Positions 9,771 to 17,546 of a stretch of DNA of 64,000 nucleotides are shown here, in pieces (within the stretch, counting starts at the first letter, position 1; every line of letters begins with the position of its first letter). A program made the position numbers and the translations under genes. Below the pieces are notes generated by a model. The model was not told the DNA's origin, did not search any database, and saw only the letters and a program-made list of their open reading frames with translations. Origin of the DNA: Xanthocytophaga agilis (GTDB taxonomy: Bacteria; Bacteroidota; Bacteroidia; Cytophagales; 172606-1); assembly GCF_030068605.1 (NCBI RefSeq), contig NZ_JASJOU010000001.1:124001-188000 (forward strand). The letters run 5' to 3'.

Positions 9771-10031
9771 ATGCATATGAGCGCAGACAAGTATTTTCAT
9801 AACACTGATGAATTTGATTTTTATAAAGATTTCTTTGATGAAGACACTGAAGCGCGAGTTGCGTTTAAGTTAGGGATGTATGAAGTTTTGCATAATCTAC
9901 CTAAGTATAAGGATATACTACCCACTAATGTATATAGTGCTTATAAAGCAGGTAGTTTGGCAAACAAAGATATTGAGAAGTTAAAGGATGAGGTAGATAG
10001 TATCCTTAAATTATATAAATACGAAAATTAA
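9771..10031 (+). CDS. Small acidic hypothetical protein downstream of dnaJ
   Basis: I do not recognise this 86-residue protein. It is acidic and aromatic-rich at the N-terminus (residues 6-26 contain many D, E, F and Y), then helical with Lys/Glu-rich ends; there is no signal peptide, membrane segment or metal motif. An alternative ATG two codons downstream (9777) would give 84 residues. It begins 35 bp after dnaJ, and the next downstream element is a strong terminator at 10053, so it appears to be the last gene of the grpE-dnaJ transcript. That position suggests, but does not show, a link to the heat-shock response. Confidence 0.65.
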   Translation: MHMSADKYFHNTDEFDFYKDFFDEDTEARVAFKLGMYEVLHNLPKYKDILPTNVYSAYKAGSLANKDIEKLKDEVDSILKLYKYEN

Positions 10032-10052
10032 AAGAATAAGACTTTTTATACT

Positions 10053-10086
10053 AAAAACACCTTTTGGAATTCCAAAAGGTGTTTTT
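10053..10086 (+). terminator. 34-bp perfect palindromic terminator after the grpE-dnaJ unit
   Basis: The two halves AAAAACACCTTTTGGAA / TTCCAAAAGGTGTTTTT are exact reverse complements. T-runs on both strands make it capable of bidirectional termination between the convergent dnaJ unit and M1 peptidase gene. Confidence 0.9.
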
Positions 10087-10131
10087 ATTTATAGACTGAT
10101 GTACTATACTTTTTTTGACTTTTCCAGACAT

Positions 10132-10161
10132 AAAAAAACGCAAGCCACTCTGGCTTGCGTT
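10132..10161 (-). terminator. Rho-independent terminator of the M1 peptidase gene
   Basis: Stem AACGCAAGCCA / TGGCTTGCGTT with loop CTC, followed on the minus strand by a run of seven T (10138 to 10132). It lies 33 bp past the stop codon of the M1 peptidase. Confidence 0.9.
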
Positions 10162-10193
10162 AACTATAAAAGAGACTCTACGTTTATCCAATC

Positions 10194-12530
10194 TTATCGG
10201 TTGCTTGGCTGACCACCTTGAATCTGCTGCGCTTCCTGCATAGGGTTGGCTGGACGACGGTTTTGCTGTTTGAACAACTGAAAACGTGTAGGTGCAGCTT
10301 TTGATGGGAATGCATTGTTATCCGTATCGATATCGGCAGTTTCCTGGAATGGATCTAGTGTAAACTGTACTACTTTTTTAGAAGTATGAATGACTTTGCT
10401 TACTTCTTTATTATTCATACGCCAGATTTCAGCAGGAATACGAACAATCTCATTGGTGCCATCTTCAAAATCCAGTTTCAGAATCACAGGCATTACCAAA
10501 CCACCATTGTTTTTCAGTTTCAGACTATAGAAGTTTTCTCCTGAGGCAAGCAATTTCTTTTCTTCATCACTTAACGAAGCCTGGTATTGTTCATAACGTG
10601 ACTTGCTTTGTGGGGTTACTGCATAGCGGTCATATGAGTTATAGAAATCTTTCAATTCCGGATTTTCATCAACCAGTGTTTTCTGAATATCTTTTTCGTT
10701 ACGAATCTGACTGATTGTCTTCTGTTCGTTTGCCTGTGCTTTGCTGATTGGGTTTTCTTTCTCCGGATTCTGTGTATCAGCATTGAATGCTTTTACATCT
10801 TCCAGTGCAATATCCACAGGTTCTGTGCCATAGAACCAACCTCTCCAAAACCAATCCAGATCCACACCTGATGCATCTTCCATCGTACGGAAGAAATCGG
10901 CAGGTTGAGGACTTTTGAATGCCCAGCGTGTAGCATATTGTTTGAATGCATAGTCAAACAGATCACGTCCCAGAATTGTTTCACGAAGAATATTCAGCGC
11001 AGTAGAAGGCTTTGCATATGCGTTGTTACCCAGCTGACTTACCTGTTCAGAGTTAGTCATGATAGGCTCCAGCTTATTTTGTTCCATACTCATATAAGGA
11101 ACAATTTTATAGGCTTCCCCGCGACGGCTTGGATATTCACGTTGCCATTCCTGCTCAGCCAGATACTGGCAGAATGTATTCAACCCTTCATCCATCCATG
11201 TCCACTGACGTTCGTCAGAGTTGATAATCATGGGGAAGAAGTTGTGACCTACTTCGTGGATAATTACAGAGATCAGACCATATTTGGTTTGTTCTGAATA
11301 GGTACCATCTGCTTCCGGACGACCACCATTGAAACAGATCATAGGGTATTCCATACCACCTACAGGACCATGTACTGAAATCGCTACTGGATAAGGATAA
11401 GAAACAGTACGTTTGCTATAGGTACGAATAGTATGTGCTACTGCCTGAGTAGAATATTTACCCCAAAGAGGATTACCTTCTTTTGGATAGTAAGACATAC
11501 ACATAACAGGCTTGCCATCCTGTGTAATCTGCATAGCATCCCAGATAAACTTACGTGAGGTAGCGAATGCAAAGTCACGTACATTCTGTGCTGCAAATTT
11601 CCAGGTCTTCTTTGTGGTAGATTTGTCTTTTTCGTTTGCCTCAGCTTCTTCCTGAGTTACGATTACTACAGGTGTTTTAGCTGTTTTAGCTTTTTGCAGA
11701 CGGGAAATCTGAGTAGCTGTTAATACCTCATTTGGGTTTTGTAGAACTCCTGTTGCACCCAGAATGTGGTCTGCCGGAACTGTAATCGATGCCTTGTAAT
11801 TTCCGAAAGGAAGAGTAAACTCTCCATTGCCCAGGAATTGTTTGTGTTGCCAGCCATATACATCGTCATAGACGGCCATGCGAGGGAAAAACTGTGCTAT
11901 CTCATACAGATAGTTGTTATCCTTAGCGAAATATTCATAACCCATACGACCATTGCCAGGAGCTCCTGCCAGTTTATTGTGGTCGTGTATATTGTAACTC
12001 CATGCAATAGAAAAGCTAAAAGAACCTTTTGATTTCAGTGCATGAGGCAGGTCAATCCGCATCATGGTACCGTTAACGGTATATTTCAGTGCATTGCCAG
12101 CTTTGTCTTTTACATATTTGATCTTATAGCCACCATCAAACTGTTCCAGTGTCATGAAACCGAGTTGGTACATAGACACCTTTTCTTCCATTGCAGAAGT
12201 TTTGGTCAGATTGGCTGTTGAGTTTTTGTCAAATATGTTTTGTTCCAGTTGTAGCCAAAGATAGCCTAGTTCATCCGGAGAGTTGTTGAAATAGGTAATC
12301 GTTTCGGTACCTGTGATCTGTTGTTTTTCATCGTTTAGCTCAATCTGCATGTCATAGTCGGCACGTTGTTGCCAGTAGTCATGACCAGGAGCACCAGATG
12401 CTGTACGATACGTGTTGGGAGTAGGGAGTAAGGTGCCTAACTGCTCAAATTTGGAGCGATTCTCCTCAAAACGTTGAGCCATGCCTGCTGTACTTGCCAG
12501 CAAAGCCGCTGCCAGAATTACTTTCTTCAT
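10194..12530 (-). CDS. Secreted M1 family metallopeptidase
   Basis: Zinc aminopeptidase of the M1 (gluzincin) family, probably periplasmic or secreted, acting in peptide degradation. An N-terminal signal peptide (MKKVILAAALLASTAGMAQ) is followed by the beta-saddle domain. The zinc site HEVGH is at 425-429 and the third ligand E448 lies in WMDEGLNTF, 19 residues after H429. GPVGGMEYPM near residue 390 is the G-x-M-E-N-like substrate motif, with Y in place of N. The C-terminal part (about 570-778) is Gln/Asn-rich and less conserved, ending in a disordered tail. Well-formed -7 box upstream and terminator downstream indicate a single-gene unit. Confidence 0.92.
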   Translation of the reverse strand: MKKVILAAALLASTAGMAQRFEENRSKFEQLGTLLPTPNTYRTASGAPGHDYWQQRADYDMQIELNDEKQQITGTETITYFNNSPDELGYLWLQLEQNIFDKNSTANLTKTSAMEEKVSMYQLGFMTLEQFDGGYKIKYVKDKAGNALKYTVNGTMMRIDLPHALKSKGSFSFSIAWSYNIHDHNKLAGAPGNGRMGYEYFAKDNNYLYEIAQFFPRMAVYDDVYGWQHKQFLGNGEFTLPFGNYKASITVPADHILGATGVLQNPNEVLTATQISRLQKAKTAKTPVVIVTQEEAEANEKDKSTTKKTWKFAAQNVRDFAFATSRKFIWDAMQITQDGKPVMCMSYYPKEGNPLWGKYSTQAVAHTIRTYSKRTVSYPYPVAISVHGPVGGMEYPMICFNGGRPEADGTYSEQTKYGLISVIIHEVGHNFFPMIINSDERQWTWMDEGLNTFCQYLAEQEWQREYPSRRGEAYKIVPYMSMEQNKLEPIMTNSEQVSQLGNNAYAKPSTALNILRETILGRDLFDYAFKQYATRWAFKSPQPADFFRTMEDASGVDLDWFWRGWFYGTEPVDIALEDVKAFNADTQNPEKENPISKAQANEQKTISQIRNEKDIQKTLVDENPELKDFYNSYDRYAVTPQSKSRYEQYQASLSDEEKKLLASGENFYSLKLKNNGGLVMPVILKLDFEDGTNEIVRIPAEIWRMNNKEVSKVIHTSKKVVQFTLDPFQETADIDTDNNAFPSKAAPTRFQLFKQQNRRPANPMQEAQQIQGGQPSNR

Positions 12531-12568
12531 GTTTGTTGGTTATGAGATATGGGAGGTCTTTAGTTTTT

Positions 12569-12576
12569 CAAAGATA
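12569..12576 (-). promoter_or_regulatory. Candidate -7 box (TATCTTTG) for the M1 peptidase gene
   Basis: Exact TAnnTTTG on the minus strand, 39 bp upstream of the ATG. No TTG at optimal -33 spacing was found. Confidence 0.45.
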
Positions 12577-12727
12577 CTACTTTTGATTACTGGTTGATGT
12601 AGGTACAAACTATTATTTTACTTTTTTTCCTGTATTGCGAATAATTATACTGCCAAGTACTTTGTAATTAGTAGAATATGTCTTTTACGAGGAATAAAAT
12701 TTTTATCCTTTATGTTGTATAAAGGAT

Positions 12728-13327
12728 TTAAAAGATCCATGTTTTCTGAATGAGAATGAGGGCAATTCCGCCTACTGCCCCTGAAAGTACAAGGTTCCAG
12801 TCACGTCTATTGGTATTTAAGATTCGTTCAAATAGTGACGCAACAATAACAAATATGGCAACAATAATTAACTGACCAAGTTCCAAGCCAATATTAAAGG
12901 CAAGCAGTGGTTGCCAGATACTTTCTTCTTTGCCTAGCAGACTACGCAGGTAGTTGGAGAAGCCCAGTCCATGTATCAGGCCAAAACCCATTGCCAGAAA
13001 ATAACGGGAATATTGTGGTTTGGTCGGATTTGAGAGAGAGTAAGATTTAGGAACTTTATAAAATAGATTGAATATAGCTGTAAGAAGTATGGTGACAGGA
13101 ATTAAAAATTCAACTACATCCGTTCTGTATGTGAAAAGCTGAAGGGTTGCAACAGCCAATGTAATGGAATGACCAATGGTAAATGCAGTGACTAATACCA
13201 GAATACGTTTCCATTCCGTTATCTGATAAATAGCACAAAGTGCTATAATAAATAAAATGTGATCATATCCATTCAGATCTGTGATATGGTCAAAGCCCAT
13301 AATCAAATAAGCCTGAAAACTATTCAT
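12728..13327 (-). CDS. HupE/UreJ-like membrane protein
   Basis: Polytopic membrane protein of 199 residues with about six hydrophobic segments. The N-terminal MGFDHITDLNGYDHILFIIAL and the later GHSITLAVA and GFGLIHGLGFSNYL segments, with conserved His and Asp residues inside the membrane, are typical of the HupE/UreJ_2 family. Members are proposed nickel or cobalt permeases, or accessory proteins for hydrogenase or urease, but many in Bacteroidota sit alone, as here: no hydrogenase, urease or nickel-enzyme gene is in the window. A cobalt link to the chelatase genes 9 kb away would be speculative. Specific substrate is unknown. Confidence 0.78.
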   Translation of the reverse strand: MNSFQAYLIMGFDHITDLNGYDHILFIIALCAIYQITEWKRILVLVTAFTIGHSITLAVATLQLFTYRTDVVEFLIPVTILLTAIFNLFYKVPKSYSLSNPTKPQYSRYFLAMGFGLIHGLGFSNYLRSLLGKEESIWQPLLAFNIGLELGQLIIVAIFVIVASLFERILNTNRRDWNLVLSGAVGGIALILIQKTWIF

Positions 13328-13677
13328 AAGATGTAAGTGGAATGTAGGTTGGTTAGAAAATGGCTTAAAATGTATAACCCCTAGTGTTCAGGTGTTTGTT
13401 ACAACCATATGCTATTTGCTGTTGAACTGGAATAATAACTGCTAAAGAGAACTAGTATACAAAGCACTTAGGCATAGTATTGCATAAAATAGGAACTGAA
13501 TTTCTGTAATTGGGTTAGAATTTCGTGAAAACTAAGAAGAAAAATGATGTTTTTTATTACATGGGCAGAAAAAAGTACTGAATTTTTAGGCACAAGAGGG
13601 TAGGGTCGTTGTATATTGCAACGCCAGAAGAAAAGTGAGTTTTTTGTTCTGCCTCATAGTCAAAGTTTTACATATAC
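13328..13677. other. 350-bp divergent intergenic region
   Basis: Lies between the start of the HupE-like gene and the GTG of the WG-repeat gene. I see no exact TAnnTTTG box, gene or strong terminator. A small imperfect inverted repeat (CGTTG...CAACG) sits at about 13608-13622. Confidence 0.5.
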
Positions 13678-16356
13678 GTGAAGACATACCTTTGTTGTTT
13701 GTGGGTAACTGTGTGTATTTGCATATCTTCTACAGCATATGCAGATCGTGTCACCTCTGCTTTAAAAAAGCTGAGAAAAAACCATACAGCAGAAGCCCGG
13801 CTGTCTCTTAATAAGGTTTTACGAAAGCAACCAAAAAATGCAGGAGCTAAATATGTATATGCTTTGTATTTTTTGTACCATTATTCACCTGTACAGGCAC
13901 AAGCTACCGCCTCTCTTACTACAACTTTTACAAACACTGAAATATATCTTGATTCAGCCTACGCCTATGTCCTGGAGGCATTGGTTGATTATCCGCAAAC
14001 GGAACGTTCTTCTCTAAAATCATGGAAGAAGGCGGGTATAGATCTAACCGCTATTGAGGCCAAGAAACGTGAGATAGATAGTCTTGCCTATGCCATTGCA
14101 GAAGGTAAAAATAGTATTCCAGGTTTTCAGTCATTTATAGATCGTTTTCCGGAAGCTTTGCAAAAAGCACAGGCGATAGAAAAGAGGAATGAACTAGCGT
14201 ATGCGGAAGCATCCAGAATTAATACCTATAAAAGCTATAAGAAGTTTTTAGATACCTATCCGGATGCCCGTCAGGCACATGAGGCGGTAAAACTATACGA
14301 TTTGCTGCTTTTTGAATTCCTGACACAGGATGATGATATTGTGTCGTATGAAAAATTCCTGGAAGTAGAGCCCAACAGTCCATACAGAGGAGAAGCCGAA
14401 AGACGCTTATTTGAACTTTCTACCTTATCTCATACCCGACAGACTTATTACGACTTTATTCAGCGGTATCCGAAGAGTCCATATGTTGAACAAGCGTGGT
14501 ATTGGATTTTCTCTTTGTATAAACAGGAAGATAACCCACTTGGAAACTTCCTGACTACTTATCCCGACTTCTTTGATAAAGCATATATTGAAAAACGTAT
14601 TGCCACACAACCGCTGGCGTATTTTCCTGTTTACAATGAGGAAAATGAAAAGTTTGGCTTTATTGATGCCAATGGAAAACTCCAGATAGAAGCAAAATAT
14701 GATTCGGTTGATACCGAGTATTTTTGTGATGGCGTAAAGGAAAATACAATGCTGGTGTATCGGCAAAACCGATTGGGGTCTGTTGACAAGACAGGCAAAG
14801 AGATTACTGGATTTGGCTATGAGAGCATCGAGCCGCTGGAAGGTGAGTTATTACTGGTAAAGCAGGAGGGCAAGGTAGGGGTATGGCACGAATCCGGATT
14901 TGCTGTATTACCTGTTCAGTATGAAGAAGTAGATGTATTGAATGAGACATTTCTGCTGGTAAAACAGGATGGCAAGTATGGTCTGACCAACTTCTTTGGT
15001 GGAAAAGTTGCAGATACAGAGTTCGAAGAAATTAAGAATCTGGAAGATGGGTTGATTGCTTTCAAACAAAACGGGCGATATGCTATTATTCGCAACCAAA
15101 GACTTTTGTTTAAGAAGTTTCCAACACTGGAATTTTTATATGATTCAGTTGACTGGATCAGACAGGATGCACTGAAAGTAAAAATTGGAGACTATGAGAG
15201 TATTATTAACTCCGAACTACAGACTATTGTAACTCCTGTTGCGGCTCAGCTAAAACCTCTGCCTAATGCATGGATAGCTCAATATGACAAATATCAGCAA
15301 CTCCTGAATAACAGAGGCAAGCTATTAGCTGATAGTTTGGATGAAGTAAGGGGGAATAACTCATTCTATGCTACCCGCAAAGGAGACTTCTGGGCAATCT
15401 GGAAAACCAATATTTCCCCTCGTCTGAAGTTTGACTATGATACGGTAATGTTATTGGGGCAAGATGGATTTGCCGTTAAGAAAGGAACTGTTTTCTACGG
15501 TTTTTTTGCCCCGGATGCATTCCTTAAACTTGGTAATTTCGTTAAAATTAGTTTACTACAATTGGAGGGACAACAGTCACGTCGTTGGATTTTGGTGGAA
15601 GATAAAGTAGGTGCACAGGGATTACTGTCAGCAAAAGGACAAGCTATTTTACCCGTTAAATACGACAAGATTGTACTATGGACACCTGACCTTATTGCTG
15701 TAGAAGCAGGAGGGAAATGGGGATTGATGGATGGCAACGGAAAACAGATTCTTCCTTTATTGTATAGTGCACTGAATTATGAGAATGGTTTTGTCAGTAC
15801 ACTGAAAAATGGAAAGTTTGGATTGCTGCATCTGGAAAGAGGAATCGATATTCCGCCACAGTATGAACGACTTATTAAACCGTATACAGATAACTCGCTT
15901 TTATTTGTAGCTGCCAAAAATGGAAAGTATGGATTTGTGACTGCGGACAATGAACCTGCTTCTGAATTTATTTTTGATGAGATAAATTACTGGCAATATG
16001 GAGTAGCTCTTGTAAAAAAAGGTGATCAATGGCAGTTTTATCAGATTGCAGAAAAGAAGTATACATTAAAGCCTGTAGATGCATTTGAATACATCCGGCA
16101 GGATGATAAAGAAATAATTATGCGTTTGTATGCCAACAAGCAGTATGGTATAGTTAGCAATACGCGTGGTATTGTAGTAGATCTCGAGTATGATGATCTG
16201 CGTAATGTAGGCACTAAGGAAATTCCATTCTATCTGGGCGAAAAGTATATTGATACTGCCGATGTATATCTGATATTTTACATAGACCGTGATGGCAAGA
16301 AAGTACATAAGCAATTGTTTGATCAGCAGCGATATGATCGCATTGTTTGTGATTAA
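13678..16356 (+). CDS. Secreted WG-repeat protein with N-terminal helical repeats
   Basis: Exported 892-residue protein starting at GTG; the first codons encode a signal peptide (MKTYLCCLWVTVCICISSTAYA), which supports this start. Residues about 25-300 are helical repeats with TPR/HAT-like spacing (FLDTYPDARQAHEA, FIQRYPKSPYVEQAW). From about 320 to the end there are roughly ten WG/KWG repeats of 45-50 residues, such as FGFIDANGKLQIEAKYDSV, WGLMDGNGKQILPLLYSAL and YGFVTADNEPASEFIFDEI. WG repeats form beta-rich scaffolds likely used for binding; no catalytic motif is visible. Ligand and role are unknown. It is followed by a clear terminator. Confidence 0.85.
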   Translation: MKTYLCCLWVTVCICISSTAYADRVTSALKKLRKNHTAEARLSLNKVLRKQPKNAGAKYVYALYFLYHYSPVQAQATASLTTTFTNTEIYLDSAYAYVLEALVDYPQTERSSLKSWKKAGIDLTAIEAKKREIDSLAYAIAEGKNSIPGFQSFIDRFPEALQKAQAIEKRNELAYAEASRINTYKSYKKFLDTYPDARQAHEAVKLYDLLLFEFLTQDDDIVSYEKFLEVEPNSPYRGEAERRLFELSTLSHTRQTYYDFIQRYPKSPYVEQAWYWIFSLYKQEDNPLGNFLTTYPDFFDKAYIEKRIATQPLAYFPVYNEENEKFGFIDANGKLQIEAKYDSVDTEYFCDGVKENTMLVYRQNRLGSVDKTGKEITGFGYESIEPLEGELLLVKQEGKVGVWHESGFAVLPVQYEEVDVLNETFLLVKQDGKYGLTNFFGGKVADTEFEEIKNLEDGLIAFKQNGRYAIIRNQRLLFKKFPTLEFLYDSVDWIRQDALKVKIGDYESIINSELQTIVTPVAAQLKPLPNAWIAQYDKYQQLLNNRGKLLADSLDEVRGNNSFYATRKGDFWAIWKTNISPRLKFDYDTVMLLGQDGFAVKKGTVFYGFFAPDAFLKLGNFVKISLLQLEGQQSRRWILVEDKVGAQGLLSAKGQAILPVKYDKIVLWTPDLIAVEAGGKWGLMDGNGKQILPLLYSALNYENGFVSTLKNGKFGLLHLERGIDIPPQYERLIKPYTDNSLLFVAAKNGKYGFVTADNEPASEFIFDEINYWQYGVALVKKGDQWQFYQIAEKKYTLKPVDAFEYIRQDDKEIIMRLYANKQYGIVSNTRGIVVDLEYDDLRNVGTKEIPFYLGEKYIDTADVYLIFYIDRDGKKVHKQLFDQQRYDRIVCD

Positions 16357-16380
16357 TACCAGCCATTCAAAAAATGTAGA

Positions 16381-16411
16381 AACCTGAGTTAACTCAGGTT
16401 TTTTCTTTTTT
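16381..16411 (+). terminator. Terminator after the WG-repeat gene
   Basis: Perfect 20-bp palindrome AACCTGAGTT/AACTCAGGTT followed by a T-rich tract. Confidence 0.88.
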
Positions 16412-16521
16412 AGAAAAAGCGATTCTTTCCTGACAATTTTTTGCGACTATCTTCGTCTGTATGTGTAGATTTAAACTTTGTAGAGGGTAAGGCATTTTTA
16501 GTTGAATATACTTTTATTTTT

Positions 16522-17538
16522 ATGGAGAATTTAGTTCCTGTTTCATATACATCCAATCCGGCATTACGCACTATTTTACCTGATGAAAAATGGAAAGGTA
16601 CTCCATTGGATGCCAAAGGGCGGTTTATAAACCATGAATTCCCTTTTTGGCCTTATTTGAAGGATGTATTGAAATGGCAAGTAGAACACAATCCCTATAA
16701 AGAAATAAAAAAACAGGAGCGGTGGCAGCTTCCCGTCAGAAAGAGTAATTCGTTTCTGACCTCATCTGACGATGTGATTGTATGGTTGGGACACGCTACT
16801 TTTTTTATTCGTATCAATGGAGTTAGCCTACTGACAGATCCTGTTTTTGGAAATGCAGGTCCTGTAAAACGCAAAGCTGCACTACCAGTTGCAGCTTTGG
16901 ATATCAAAGGATTGGATTATGTATTGATTTCCCATAACCATCGTGATCATTGTGATAAACCTAGTTTAAAAATAGTAGCCTCACAAAATCCTCAGACTAC
17001 TTATCTGACCGGGTTACGGATGAAGGGTTTATTACAAGACTTTACCAAAAGTACACAGATTCAGGAAGCAGGTTGGTATCAGCAATACATTACAGATAAC
17101 TCAAAAATTAAAGTTTACTATTTGCCATCCAGACACTGGGCCAGACGTGGATTGACAGATACAAACACTCAACTTTGGGGAGCATACATAATTGAAGCAG
17201 GAGGGAAGACAATTTATTTTAGTGGTGACACTGGGTATGGAAGCCATTTAAAACAGGTAGGTGAGCTATTTCCTCAAATAGATTATTGTATCATAGGAGT
17301 AGGAGCTTTTGCCCCCAGGTGGTTTATGGGCTCTAATCATATAGCCCCGGATGATGCAGTGAAGGGTTTTTACGAAATGAAAGCCAAGAATATGATCCCT
17401 ATGCATTATGGTACATTTGATCTGTCTGATGAACCATTAAGTGAACCACAGCGCATGCTTATTGATCTTAAAGAAAAGGGTAAAATTAATGGTGAATTAA
17501 AGTTACTGGATATTGGAGAGGTTTTGCCAATTGGATAA
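16522..17538 (+). CDS. MBL-fold metal-dependent hydrolase (UlaG / NAPE-PLD-like)
   Basis: Metallo-beta-lactamase-fold hydrolase of 338 residues. The metal-binding signature is SHNHRDHCDK (HxHxDH), with further ligand candidates in YFSGDTGYG (Asp) and MIPMHYGTFDL (His). The N-terminal WLGHATFFIRINGVSLLTDPVF segment is typical of the branch that includes UlaG and N-acyl-phosphatidylethanolamine phospholipase D. The substrate cannot be told from sequence. The frame is open further upstream to a TTG at 16441, but the first ATG at 16522 gives a natural N-terminus (MENLVPVSY) and was chosen. The stop is 8 bp from the convergent histidine kinase stop, with no room for a separate terminator. Confidence 0.85.
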   Translation: MENLVPVSYTSNPALRTILPDEKWKGTPLDAKGRFINHEFPFWPYLKDVLKWQVEHNPYKEIKKQERWQLPVRKSNSFLTSSDDVIVWLGHATFFIRINGVSLLTDPVFGNAGPVKRKAALPVAALDIKGLDYVLISHNHRDHCDKPSLKIVASQNPQTTYLTGLRMKGLLQDFTKSTQIQEAGWYQQYITDNSKIKVYYLPSRHWARRGLTDTNTQLWGAYIIEAGGKTIYFSGDTGYGSHLKQVGELFPQIDYCIIGVGAFAPRWFMGSNHIAPDDAVKGFYEMKAKNMIPMHYGTFDLSDEPLSEPQRMLIDLKEKGKINGELKLLDIGEVLPIG

Positions 17539-17546
17539 TTGTTTCT

